From Hydractinia symbiolongicarpus (taxonomy: Eukaryota > Cnidaria > Hydrozoa > Anthoathecata > Hydractiniidae), in the NCBI RefSeq assembly GCF_029227915.1, contig NC_079881.1, positions 28,435,501-28,499,500 on the forward strand: a stretch of 64,000 bases of DNA, written 5' to 3'. Below, piece by piece: positions 21,129 to 34,045 of the stretch. Made by a program: the position numbers and the translations under genes. The notes under the pieces were generated by a model. The model was not told the origin of the DNA and made no database searches. It saw nothing but the letters and a program-made list of their open reading frames with translations. The first letter of the stretch is position 1, and every line of letters starts with the position of its first letter.

Positions 21129-24100
21129 TCGCCGGCAAACGAAAACCCGCGATTTCCCGTAAATCCCGGACTCGGCCCGTATAGTCAAAAGTATACAAAG
21201 AAAGTACCCAGGGAGTAAACTCATTTCCCGAACGATTTTTTATATTATTTCTTCGCCACTAAAACGCATGAGACATGTTGTTTTCAAAATTGTTTTCATT
21301 TTTGATGGGACGCTGAAAAAAAGAAGTTTAATCGCCGGCAAACGAAAACCCGCGATTTCCCGTAAGTCCCGGACTCGGCCCGTATAGTCAAAAGTATACA
21401 AAGAAAGTACCCAGGGAGTAAACTCATTTCCCGAACGATTTTTTAAATTATTTTTTCACCACTAAACCGCATGAGACTTGTAGTTTTCAATAATGTTTTC
21501 ATTTTTGATGAGACGCTTAATGAAAGAGGTTTAATCGCCGGCAAACAAAAACCAGCGATTTCACCTAAATCACGGGCTTGGCCCGTGTAGTCGAATGTAT
21601 ACAAAAAAAGTACCCAGGGAGTAAACTCATTTCCCGAACAATTTTTTAAATTTTTTTTTCACCACTAAAACGCATGAGACTTGTAGTTTTCAAAAATGTT
21701 TTCATTTTTGATGAGACGCTTAATGAAAGAGGTTTAATCGCCGGCAAACGAAAACCCGCGATTTCCCGTAAATCCCGGGCTTGGCCCGTATAGTCGAATG
21801 TATAAAAAGAAAGTACCCTGTGAGTAAACTCATTTCCAGAACGATTTTTTAAATTATTTTTTCACCACTAAAACGCATAAGACTTGTAGTTTTCAAAAAT
21901 GTTTTCATTTTTGATGAGACTTTGAATAAAAGAAGTTTAATCGCCGGCAAACGAAAACCCGCGATTTCCCGAAAATCCCGGGCTTGGCCCGTTTAGTCAA
22001 AAGTTTACAAAGAAAGTACCCTGTGAGTAAACTCATTTCCCGAACGATTTTTTAAATTACCTTTTCACCACTAAAACGCATGAGACTTGTAGTTTTCAAA
22101 CTTGTTTTCATTTTTGATGAGACGCTGAATAAAAGAAGTTTAATCGCCGGCAAACGAAAACCCGCGCTTTCCCGTAAATCCCGGGCTTGGCCCGTATAGT
22201 TGAATGTATATAAAGAAAGTACCCAAGAAGTAAACTAATTTCCCGAACGATTTTTCAAATTATTTCTGCACCACTAGAACGAATGAGGCTTGTAGTTTTC
22301 AAAAATGTTTTCATTTTTAATGAGACGCTTAATGAAAGAGGTTTAAACGCCGGCAACCCTAACGATTTCTTGTAAATCCCAGACTCGGCCCGCATAGTCC
22401 AAAGTATATAAAGAAAATACCCAGGGAGTAAACTCATTTCCCGAACGATTTTTTAAATTATTATTTCACCACTAAAGCCCATGAGACTTGTAGTTTTTAA
22501 AAATGTTTTCATTTTTGATGAGACGCTGAATAAAAGGAGTTTAATCGCCGACAAACAAAAACCTGCGATTTCCCGTAAATCCCGGACTCGGCCTGTAAAG
22601 TCAAAAGTATACAAAAAAAGTACCCAGGGAGTAAACTCATTTCCCGAGCGATTTTTTAAATTATTATTAAACCACTAAAGCCCATAAGACTTGTAGTTTT
22701 TAAAAATGTTTTCATTTTTGGTGAGACGCTTAATGAAAGAGGTTTAATCGCCGGCAAACAAAAACCAGCGATTTCCCCTAAAACCCGGGCTTGGCCCGTG
22801 TAGTCGAATGTATACTAAGAAAGTACCCAGGGAGTAAACTCATTTCCCGAACGATTTTTTAAATTTTTTTTTCACCACTAAAACGCATGAGACTTGTAGT
22901 TTTCAAAAATATTTTCATTTTTGATGTGACGCTTAATAAAAGAGGTTTAATCGCCGGCAAACGAAAACCCGCGATTTTCCGCAAATCCCGGGCTTGGCCC
23001 GTATAGTCGAATGTATACAAAGAAAGTACCCTGTGAGTAAACTCATTTCCAGAACGATTTTTTAAATTATTTTTTCACCACTAAAACGCATGAGACTTGT
23101 AGTTTTCAAACTTGGTTTCATTTTTGATGAGACGCTGAATAAAAGAATTTTAATCGCCGGTAAACGAAAACCCGCGATTTCCCGTATATCCCAGGCTTGG
23201 CCCGTATAGTTGAATGTATATAAAGAAAGTACCCAAGGAGTAAACTGATTTCCGGAACGATTTTTCAAATTATTTCTGCACCACTAGAACGAATGAGACT
23301 TGTAGTTTTTAAAAATGTTTTCATTTTTAATGAGACGCTTAATGAAAGAGGTTTAATCGCCGGCAAACGAAAACCCGCGATTTTCCGCAAATCCCGGGCT
23401 TGGCCCGTATAGTCGAATGTATACAAAGAAAGTACCCTGTGAGTAAACTCATTTCCAGAACGATTTTTTAAATTATTTTTTCACCACTAAAACGCATAAG
23501 ACTTGTAGTTTTCAAAAATGTTCTCATTTTTGATGAGACGCTGAATAAAAGAAGTTTAATCGCCGGCAAACGAAAACCCGCGATTTCCCGTAAATCCCGG
23601 GCTTGGCCCGTATAGTCAAAAGTATACAAAGAAAGTACCCAGGGAGTAAACTCATTTCCCGAACGATTTTTTAAATTATTATTTCACCACTAAATCCTAT
23701 GAGACTTGTAGTTTTTAAAAATGATTTCATTTTTGATGAGGCGCTGTATAAAAGGAGTTTAATCGCCGGCAAACGAAAACCCTCCATTTCCCGTAAACCC
23801 CGGACTCGGCCCGTATGGTCAAAAGTATACAAAGAAAGTACCCAGGGAGTAAACTCATTTTCCGAACGATTTTTTAAATTATTTTTTCACCACTAAAACG
23901 CATGAGACCTGTAGTTTTTAAAAATGTTTTCATTTTTAATGAGACGCTGAATAAAAGAAGTTTAATTGCCGGCAAAGGAAAACCTGCGATTTCCCGTAAA
24001 TCCCGGACTCGGCCTGTAAAGTCAAAAGATAACAAAGAAAGTACCTAGGGAGTAAACTCATTTCCCGAACGATTTTTTAAATTATTATTTAACCACTAAA

Positions 24101-27100
24101 GCCAATGAGACTTGTAGTTTTTTAAAATGTTTTCATTTTTGATGAGACGCTGATTAAAAGAAGTTTAATCGCTGGCAAACGAAAACCCGCCATTTCCCGT
24201 AAATCCTGGGCTTGGCCCGTATAGTCAAAAGTATAAAAAGAAAGTACCCAGGGAGTAAACTCATTTCCCGAACGATTTTTTATATTATTTTTTCACTACT
24301 AAAACGCATGAGACTTGTAGTTTTCAAAAATGTTTTCATTTTTGATGGGACGCTGACTAAAAGAAGTTTAATCGCCGGCAAACGAAAACCCGCCATTTCC
24401 CGTAAATCCCGGACTCGGCCCGTATAGTCAAAAGTATACAAAGAAAGTACCCAGGGAGTAAACTCATTTCCCGAACGATTTTTTAAATTATTTTTTCACC
24501 ACTAAAACGCATGAGACTTGTAGTTTTCCAAAATGTTTTCATTTTTGATGAGACGTTTAATGAAAGAGGTTTAATCGCCGGCAAACGAAAACCCGCGATT
24601 TCCCGTAAATCCCGGACTCGGCCCGTATAGTCAAAAGTATACAAAGAAAGTACCCAGGGAGTAAACTCATTTCCCGAACGATTTTTTATATTATTTCTTC
24701 GCCACTAAAACGCATGAGACATGTTGTTTTCAAAATTGTTTTCATTTTTGATGGGACGCTGAAAAAAAGAAGTTTAATCGCCGGCAAACGAAAACCCGCG
24801 ATTTCCCGTAAGTCCCGGACTCGGCCCGTATAGTCAAAAGTATACAAAGAAAGTACCCAGGGAGTAAACTCATTTCCCGAACGATTTTTTAAATTATTTT
24901 TTCACCACTAAACCGCATGAGACTTGTAGTTTTCAATAATGTTTTCATTTTTGATGAGACGCTTAATGAAAGAGGTTTAATCGCCGGCAAACAAAAACCA
25001 GCGATTTCACCTAAATCACGGGCTTGGCCCGTGTAGTCGAATGTATACAAAGAAAGTACCCAGGGAGTAAACTCATTTCCCGAACAATTTTTTAAATTTT
25101 TTTTTCACCACTAAAACGCATGAGACTTGTAGTTTTCAAAAATGTTTTCATTTTTGATGAGACGCTTAATGAAAGAGGTTTAATCGCCGGCAAACGAAAA
25201 CCCGCGATTTCCCGTAAATCCCGGGCTTGGCCCGTATAGTCGAATGTATAAAAAGAAAGTACCCTGTGAGTAAACTCATTTCCAGAACGATTTTTTAAAT
25301 TATTTTTTCACCACTAAAACGCATAAGACTTGTAGTTTTCAAAAATGTTTTCATTTTTGATGAGACTTTGAATAAAAGAAGTTTAATCGCCGGCAAACGA
25401 AAACCCGCGATTTCCCGAAAATCCCGGGCTTGGCCCGTTTAGTCAAAAGTTTACAAAGAAAGTACCCTGTGAGTAAACTCATTTCCCGAACGATTTTTTA
25501 AATTACCTTTTCACCACTAAAACGCATGAGACTTGTAGTTTTCAAACTTGTTTTCATTTTTGATGAGACGCTGAATAAAAGAAGTTTAATCGCCGGCAAA
25601 CGAAAACCCGCGCTTTCCCGTAAATCCCGGGCTTGGCCCGTATAGTTGAATGTATATAAAGAAAGTACCCAAGAAGTAAACTAATTTCCCGAACGATTTT
25701 TCAAATTATTTCTGCACCACTAGAACGAATGAGGCTTGTAGTTTTCAAAAATGTTTTCATTTTTAATGAGACGCTTAATGAAAGAGGTTTAAACGCCGGC
25801 AACCCTAACGATTTCTTGTAAATCCCAGACTCGGCCCGCATAGTCCAAAGTATATAAAGAAAATACCCAGGGAGTAAACTCATTTCCCGAACGATTTTTT
25901 AAATTATTATTTCACCACTAAAGCCCATGAGACTTGTAGTTTTTAAAAATGTTTTCATTTTTGATGAGACGCTGAATAAAAGGAGTTTAATCGCCGGCAA
26001 ACGAAAACCCGCGATTTCCCGTATATCCCAGGCTTGGCCCGTATAGTTGAATGTATATAAAGAAAGTACCCAAGGAGTAAACTGATTTCCGGAACGATTT
26101 TTCAAATTATTTCTGCACCACTAGAACGAATGAGACTTGTAGTTTTTAAAAATGTTTTCATTTTTAATGAGACGCTTAATGAAAGAGGTTTAATCGCCGG
26201 CAAACGAAAACCCGCGATTTTCCGCAAATCCCGGGCTTGGCCCGTATAGTCGAATGTATACAAAGAAAGTACCCAGGGAGTAAACTCATTTCCAGAACGA
26301 TTTTTTAAATTATTTTTTCACCACTAAAACGCATAAGACTTGTAGTTTTCAAAAATGTTCTCATTTTTGATGAGACGCTGAATAAAAGAAGTTTAATCGC
26401 CGGCAAACGAAAACCCGCGATTTCCCGTAAATCCCGGGCTTGGCCCGTATAGTCAAAAGTATACAAAGAAAGTACCCAGGGAGTAAACTCATTTCCCGAA
26501 CGATTTTTTAAATTATTATTTCACCACTAAATCCTATGAGACTTGTAGTTTTTAAAAATGATTTCATTTTTGATGAGGCGCTGTATAAAAGGAGTTTAAT
26601 CGCCGGCAAACGAAAACCCTCCATTTCCCGTAAACCCCGGACTCGGCCCGTATGGTCAAAAGTATACAAAGAAAGTACCCAGGGAGTAAACTCATTTTCC
26701 GAACGATTTTTTAAATTATTTTTTCACCACTAAAACGCATGAGACCTGTAGTTTTTAAGAATGTTTTCATTTTTAATGAGACGCTGAATAAAAGAAGTTT
26801 AATTGCCGGCAAAGGAAAACCTGCGATTTTCCGTAAATCCCGGACTCGGCCTGTAAAGTCAAAAGATAACAAAGAAAGTACCTAGGGAGTAAACTCATTT
26901 CCCGAACGATTTTTTAAATTATTATTTAACCACTAAAGCCAATGAGACTTGTAGTTTTTAAAAATGTTTTCATTTTTGATGAGACGCTGATTAAAAGAAG
27001 TTTAATCGCTGGCAAACGAAAACCCGCCATTTCCCGTAAATCCCGGGCTTGGCCCGTATAGTCAAAAGTATAAAAAGAAAGTACCCAGGGAGTAAACTCA

Positions 27101-27411
27101 TTTCCCGAACGATTTTTTATATTATTTTTTCACTACTAAAACGCATGAGACTTGTTGTTTTCAAAAATGTTTTCATTTTTGATGGGACGCTGACTAAAAG
27201 AAGTTTAATCGCCGGCAAACGAAAACCCGCCATTTCCCGTAAATCCCGGACTCGGCCCGTATAGTCAAAAGTATACAAAGAAAGTACCCAGGGAGTAAAC
27301 TCATTTCCCGAACGATTTTTTAAATTATTTTTTCACCACTAAAACGCATGAGACTTGTAGTTTTCCAAAATGTTTTCATTTTTGATGAGACGTTTAATGA
27401 AAGAGGTTTAA
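21129..27411. repeat. 17-mer HOR, 3446 bp, second copy lacking three monomers
   Basis: Copy one spans about 21129-24574. Copy two starts near 24575 and tracks it at offset 3446 (17 x 203 - 5) up to about 25,990, for example TTCTTCGCCACT near 21251/24697 and AAACCGCATGAG near 21463/24909. From there the offset falls to 2837 (23699/26536, 24212/27049), a loss of exactly 609 bp or three monomers. The crossover lies in the core around 25990-26010, which joins sequence like 22,545 to sequence like 23,155. The 5-bp deficit is the small core deletion at 22351/25797. No gene is seen. Confidence 0.9.
22351..22370. repeat. core-altered monomer (5-bp deletion), copied at 25797
   Basis: The usual CGGCAAACGAAAACCCGCG core is replaced by CGGCAACCCTAACG, five bases shorter. 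The identical change occurs 3446 bp downstream at 25797-25816, so it predates the 17-mer duplication and serves as a marker for it. Confidence 0.85.
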
Positions 27412-30224
27412 TCGCCGGCAAACGAAAACAAGCGATTTCCCCTAAAACCCGGGCTTGGCCGTGTAGTCAAATGTATACAAAGAAAGTACCCAGGGAGTAA
27501 ACTCATTTCCCGAACGATTTTTTAAATTTTTTTTTTCACCACTAAAACGCATAAGACTTGTAGTTTTCAAAAATGTTTTCATTTTTGATGAGACGCTGAA
27601 TAAAAGAAGTTTAATTGCCGGCAAACGAAAACCCGCGATTTCCCGTATATCCCGGGCTTGGCCCGTATAGTTGAATGTATATAAAGAAAGTACCCAAGGA
27701 GTAATCTGATTTCCCGAACGATTTTTCAAATTATTTCTGCACCACTAGAACGAATGAAACTTGTAGTTTTTAAAAATGTTTTCATTTTTAATGAGACGTT
27801 TAATGAAAGAGGTTTAATCGCCGGCAAACGGAATACCGCGATTTCCCGTAAATCCCGGGCTTGTCCCGTATAGTCGAATGTATACAAAGAAAGTACCCTG
27901 TGAGTAAACTCATTTCCAGAACGATTTTTTAAATTATCTTGTCACCACTAAATCGCATGAGACTTGTAGTTTTCAAAAATGTATTCATTTTTGATGAGAC
28001 GCTGAATAAAAGAAGTTTAATCGCCGGCAAACGAAAACCTGAGATTTCCCGTAAACCCCGGACTCAGCCCGTATGGTCAAAAGTATACAAAGAAAGTACC
28101 AAGGGAGTAAACTCGTTTTCCGAACGATTTTTTAAATTATTTTTTCACCACTAAAACGCATGAGACCTGTAGTTTTCAAAAATGTTTTCATTTTTAATGA
28201 GACGCTGAATAAAAGAAGTTTAATCGCCGGCAAAGGAAAACCTGCGATTTCCCGTAAATCCCGGACTCGGCCTGTAAAGTCAAAAGTATACAAAGAAAGT
28301 ACCCAGGGAGTAAACTCATTTCCCGAACGATTTTTTAAATTATTATTTAACCACTAAAGCCCATGAGACTTGTAGTTTTCAAAAATGTTTTTATTTTTGA
28401 TGAGACGCTGATTAAAAGAAGTTAAATCGCCGGCAAACGAAAACCCGCCATTTCCCGTAAATCCCGGGCTTGGCCCGTATAGTCAAAAGTATACAAAGAA
28501 AGTACCCAGGGAGTAAACTCATTTCCCGAACGATTTTTTATATTATTTTTTCACCACTAAAACGCATGAGACTTGCAGTTTTCAAAATAGTTTTCATTTT
28601 TGATGGGACGCTGAATAAAAGAAGTTTAATCGCCGGCAAACGAAAACCCGCCATTTCCCGTAAATCCCGAACTCGGCCCGTATAGTCAAAAGTAAACAAA
28701 AAAAGTACCCAGGGAGTAAACTCATTTCCCGAACGATTTTTTAAATTATTTTTTCACCACTAAAGCGCATGAGACTTGTAGTTTCAAAAATGTGTTCATT
28801 TTTGATGAGACGCTTAATGAAAGAGGTTTAATCGCCGGCAAACGAAAACCAGCGATTTCCCCTAAAACCCGGGCTTGGCCGTGTAGTCAAATGTATACAA
28901 AGAAAGTACCCAGGGAGTAAACTCATTTCCCGAACGATTTTTTAAATTTTTTTTTTCACCACTAAAACGCATAAGACTTGTAGTTTTCAAAAATGTTTTC
29001 ATTTTTGATGAGACGCTGAATAAAAGAAGTTTAATTGCCGGCAAACGAAAACCCGCGATTTCCCGTATATCCCGGGCTTGGCCCGTATAGTTGAATGTAT
29101 ATAAAGAAAGTACCCAAGGAGTAATTTGATTTCCCGAACGATTTTTCAAATTATTTCTGCACCACTAGAACGAATGAAACTTGTAGTTTTTAAAAATGTT
29201 TTCATTTTTAATGAGACGTTTAATGAAAGAGGTTTAATCGCCGGCAAACGGAATACCGCGATTTCCCGTAAATCCCGGGCTTGTCCCGTATAGTCGAATG
29301 TATACAAAGAAAGTACCCTGTGAGTAAACTCATTTCCAGAACGATTTTTTAAATTATCTTGTCACCACTAAATCGCATGAGACTTGTAGTTTTCAAAAAT
29401 GTATTCATTTTTGATGAGACGCTGAATAAAAGAAGTTTAATCGCCGGCAAACGAAAACCTGAGATTTCCCGTAAACCCCGGACTCAGCCCGTATGGTCAA
29501 AAGTATACAAAGAAAGTACCAAGGGAGTAAACTCGTTTTCCGAACGATTTTTTAAATTATTTTTTCACCACTAAAACGCATGAGACCTGTAGTTTTCAAA
29601 AATGTTTTCATTTTTAATGAGACGCTGAATAAAAGAAGTTTAATCGCCGGCAAAGGAAAACCTGCGATTTCCCGTAAATCCCGGACTCGGCCTGTAAAGT
29701 CAAAAGTATACAAAGAAAGTACCCAGGGAGTAAACTCATTTCCCGAACGATTTTTTAAATTATTATTTAACCACTAAAGCCCATGAGACTTGTAGTTTTC
29801 AAAAATGTTTTTATTTTTGATGAGACGCTGATTAAAAGAAGTTAAATCGCCGGCAAACGAAAACCCGCCATTTCCCGTAAATCCCGGGCTTGGCCCGTAT
29901 AGTCAAAAGTATACAAAGAAAGTACCCAGGGAGTAAACTCATTTCCCGAACGATTTTTTATATTATTTTTTCACCACTAAAACGCATGAGACTTGCAGTT
30001 TTCAAAATAGTTTTCATTTTTGATGGGACGCTGAATAAAAGAAGTTTAATCGCCGGCAAACGAAAACCCGCCATTTCCCGTAAATCCCGAACTCGGCCCG
30101 TATAGTCAAAAGTAAACAAAAAAAGTACCCAGGGAGTAAACTCATTTCCCGAACGATTTTTTAAATTATTTTTTCACCACTAAAACGCATGAGACTTGTA
30201 GTTTCAAAAATGTGTTCATTTTTG
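27412..30224. repeat. 7-mer HOR, 1420 bp, two nearly identical copies
   Basis: The sequence of 27412-28819 recurs at 28832-30239 with offset 1420 (7 x 203 - 1): landmarks 27442/28862, 27939/29359, 28160/29580 and 28470/29890. The one-base shortfall is a shared loss of a C in CTTGGCCGTG (about 27456/28876). Line-by-line comparison shows only a handful of differences, such as AATCTG against AATTTG near 27703/29123 and AAAGCGC against AAAACGC near 28762/30182. This is among the youngest duplications in the window. No gene is seen. Confidence 0.92.
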
Positions 30225-33200
30225 ATGAGACGCTCAATGAAAGAGGTTTAATCGCCGGCAAACGAAAACCAGCGATTTCCCCTAAAACCCGGGCTTGGCC
30301 CGTGTAGTCGAATGTATACAAGGAAAGTACCCAGGGAGTAAACTCATTTCCAGAACGATTTTTTAAATTTTTTTTTCACCACTAAAACGCATAAGACTTG
30401 TAGTTTTTAAAAATGTTTTCATTTTTGATGAGACGCTGAATAAAAGAAGTTTAATCGCCGGCAAACGAAAACCCGCGATTTCCCGTAAATCCCGGGCTTG
30501 ACCCGTATAGTCAAAAGTATACAAAGAAAGTACCAGTAAAATCATTTCCCGAACGCTTTTTTAAATTATTTTTTCACCACTAAAACGCATAAGACTTGTA
30601 GTTTTCAAACTTGGTTTCATTTTTCATGAGACGCTGAATAAAAGAATTTTAATCGCCGGCAAACGAAAACCCGCAATTTCCCGTATATCCCGGGCTTGGC
30701 CCGTATAGTTGAATGTATATAAAGAAAGTACCCAAGGAGTAATCTGATTTCCCGAACGATTTTTTAAATTATTTCTGCACCACTAGAACGAATGAGACTT
30801 GTAGACGCTTAATGAAAGAGGTTTAATCGCCGGCAAACGAAAACCCGCGATTTCCCGTAAATCCCGGGCTTGTCCCGTATAGTCGAATGTATACCAAGAA
30901 AGTACCCTGTGAGTAAACTCATTTCCAGAACGATTTTTTAAATTATCTTGTCACCACTAAATCGCATGAGACTTGTAGTTTTCAAAAATGTATTCATTTT
31001 TGATGAGACGCTGAATAAAAGAAGTTTAATCGCCGGCAAACGAAAACCTGAGATTTCCCGTAAATCCCAGACTCGGCCCGTATAGTCAAAAATATACAAA
31101 GAAAGTTCCCAGGGAGTAAACTCATTTCCCGAACGATTTTTTAAATTATTATTTCACCACTAAATCCCATGAGACTTGTAGTTTTTAAAAATGTTTTCAT
31201 TTTTGATGAGACGCTGATTAAAAGAAGTTTAATCGCCGTCAAACGAAAACCAGCGATTTCCCCTAAAACCCGGGCTTGGCCCGTGTAGTCGAATGTATAC
31301 AAAGAAAGTACCCAGGGAGTAAACTCATTTCCCGAACGATTTTTTAATTTTTTTTTTCACCACTAAAACGCATGAGACTTGTAGTTTTCAAAAATATTTT
31401 CATTATTGATGAGACGCTTAATGAAAGAGGTTTAATCGCCGGCAAACGAAAACCCGCGATTTCCTGCAAATCCCGGGCTTGGCCCGTATAGTCGAATGTA
31501 TATAAAGAAAGTACCCTGTGAGTAAACTCATTTCCAGAACGATTTTTTAAATTATTTTTTCACCACTAAAACGCATAAGACTTGTAGTTTTCAAAAATGT
31601 CTTCATTTTTGATGAAACGCCGAATAAAAGAAGTTTAATCGCCGGCAAACGAAAACCCGCGATTTCCCGCAAATCCCGGGCTTGGCCCGTATAGTCGAAT
31701 GTATACAAAGAAAGTACCCTGTGAGTAAACGCATTTCCCGAACGATTTTTTAAATTATTTTTTCACCACTAAAACGCATGAGACCTGTAGTTTTCAAAAA
31801 TGTTTTCATTTTTGATGAGACGCTCAATGAAAGAGGTTTAATCGCCGGCAAACGAAAACCAGCGATTTCCCCTAAAACCCGGGCTTGGCCCGTGTAGTCA
31901 AATGTATACAAGGAAAGTACCCAGGGAGTAAACTCATTTCCAGAACGATTTTTTAAATTTTTTTTTCACCACTAAAGCGCATAAGACTTGTAGTTTTCAA
32001 AAATGTTTTCATTTTTGATGAGACGCTGAATAAAAGAAGTTTAATCGCCGGCAAACGAAAACCCGCGATTTCCCGTAAATCCCGGGCTTGACCCGTATAG
32101 TCAAAAGTATACAAAGAAAGTACCCAGGGAGTAAAATCATTTCCCGAACGCTTTTTTAAATTATTTTTTCACCACTAAAACGCATAAGACTTGTAGTTTT
32201 CAAACTTGGTTTCATTTTTCATGAGACGCTGAATAAAAGCATTTTAATCGCCGGCAAACGAAAACCCGCAATTTCCCGTATATCCCGGGCTTGGCCCGTA
32301 TAGTTGAATGTATATAAAGAAAGTACCCAAGGAGTAATCTGATTTCCCGAACGATTTTTTAAATTATTTCTGCACCACTAGAACGAATGAGACTTGTAGA
32401 CGCTTAATGAAAGAGGTTTAATCGCCGGCAAACGAAAACCCGCGATTTCCCGTAAATCCCGGGCTTGTCCCGTATAGTCGAATGTATACCAAGAAAGTAC
32501 CCTGTGAGTAAACTCATTTCCAGAACGATTTTTTAAATTATCTTGTCACCACTAAATCGCATGAGACTTGTAGTTTTCAAAAATGTATTCATTTTTGATG
32601 AGACGCTGAATAAAAGAAGTTTAATCGCCGGCAAACGAAAACCTGAGATTTCCCGTAAATCCCAGACTCGGCCCGTATAGTCAAAAGTATACAAAGAAAG
32701 TTCCCAGGGAGTAAACTCATTTCCCGAACGATTTTTTAAATTATTATTTCACCACTAAATCCCATGAGACTTGTAGTTTTTAAAAATGTTTTCATTTTTG
32801 ATGAGACGCTGATTAAAAGAAGTTTAATCGCCGTCAAACGAAAACCAGCGATTTCCCCTAAAACCCGGGCTTGGCCCGTGTAGTCGAATGTATACAAAGA
32901 AAGTACCCAGGGAGTAAACTCATTTCCCGAACGATTTTTTAATTTTTTTTTTCACCACTAAAACGCATGAGACTTGTAGTTTTCAAAAATATTTTCATTA
33001 TTGATGAGACGCTTAATGAAAGAGGTTTAATCGCCGGCAAACGAAAACCCGCGATTTCCTGCAAATCCCGGGCTTGGCCCGTATAGTCGAATGTATATAA
33101 AGAAAGTACCCTGTGAGTAAACTCATTTCCAGAACGATTTTTTAAATTATTTTTTCACCACTAAAACGCATAAGACTTGTAGTTTTCAAAAATGTCTTCA

Positions 33201-33370
33201 TTTTTGATGAAACGCCGAATAAAAGAAGTTTAATCGCCGGCAAACGAAAACCCGCGATTTCCCGCAAATCCCGGGCTTGGCCCGTATAGTCGAATGTATA
33301 CAAAGAAAGTACCCTGTGAGTAAACGCATTTCCCGAACGATTTTTTAAATTATTTTTTCACCACTAAAAC
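30225..33370. repeat. 8-mer HOR, 1595 bp, two copies, each with a 174-bp monomer
   Basis: Copy one is about 30225-31770 and copy two about 31815-33370. The GTAGACGCTT junction occurs at 30801 and 32396 (offset 1595 = 8 x 203 - 29). In each copy one monomer lacks 29 bp between ACTTGTAG and ACGCTTAATG. Copy one also has a private 5-bp loss near 30535, so its left part is offset by 1590 (CGCTCAATGA at 30231/31821). No gene is seen. Confidence 0.92.
30793..30812. repeat. 174-bp truncated satellite monomer (29-bp deletion)
   Basis: ATGAGACTTGTAG runs straight into ACGCTTAATG. The missing 29 bp is the T-rich segment with the ATGTTTTC motif. Both deletion flanks end in AG, a 2-bp microhomology. The same joint is present in the next HOR copy at 32388-32407. 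Confidence 0.9.
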
Positions 33371-34045
33371 GCACGAGACTTGTAGTTTTCAAACTTGGTT
33401 TCATTTTTGATGAGACGCTGAATAAAAGAATTTTAATCGCCGGCAAACGAAAACCCGCGATTTCCCGTATATCCCGGGCTTGGCCCGTATAGTTGAATGT
33501 ATATAAAGAAAGTACCCAAGGAGTATACTGATTTCCCGATCGATTTTTTAAATTATTTCTGCACCACTAGAACGAATGAGACTTGTAGTTTTTAAAAATG
33601 ATTTCATTTTTAATGAGACGTTTAATGAAAGAGGTTTAATCGCCGGCAAACGAAAACCCGCGATTTCCCGTAAATCCCGGGCTTGTCCCGTATAGTCGAA
33701 TGTATACAAAGAAAGTACCCTGTGAGTAAACTCATTTCCAGAACGATTTTTTAAATTATCTTGTCACCACTAAATCGCATGAGACTTGTAGTTTTCAAAA
33801 ATGTATTCATTTTTGATGAGACGCTGAATAAAAGAAGATTAATCGCCCGCAAACGAAAACCTGAGATTTCCCGTAAATCCCAGACTCGGCCCGTATAGTC
33901 AAAAGTATACAAAGAAAGTACCCAGGGAGTAAACTCATTTCCCGAACGATTTTTTAAATTATTATTTCACCACTAAATCCCATGAGACTTGTAGTTTTTA
34001 AAAATGTTTTCATTTTTGATGAGGCGCTGAATAAAAGGAGTTTAA
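33371..34045. repeat. satellite monomers between two 8-mer HORs
   Basis: About three ordinary monomers, including an AACGCACGAGAC/CAAACTTGG unit (33367) that returns in the next HOR at about 34384 and 36007. No gene is seen. Confidence 0.8.

Noticed and set aside
22351-22370. Telomere-like AACCCTAAC in an altered monomer core
   Set aside because: Only nine bases match (CCCTAA)n. A single short match in 64 kb can be chance, and its second occurrence is explained by the 3446-bp duplication.
30781-30815. Possible mobile-element insertion at the short monomer
   Set aside because: Sequence is missing rather than added, and no terminal repeats or target duplication are present. It is a 29-bp deletion.
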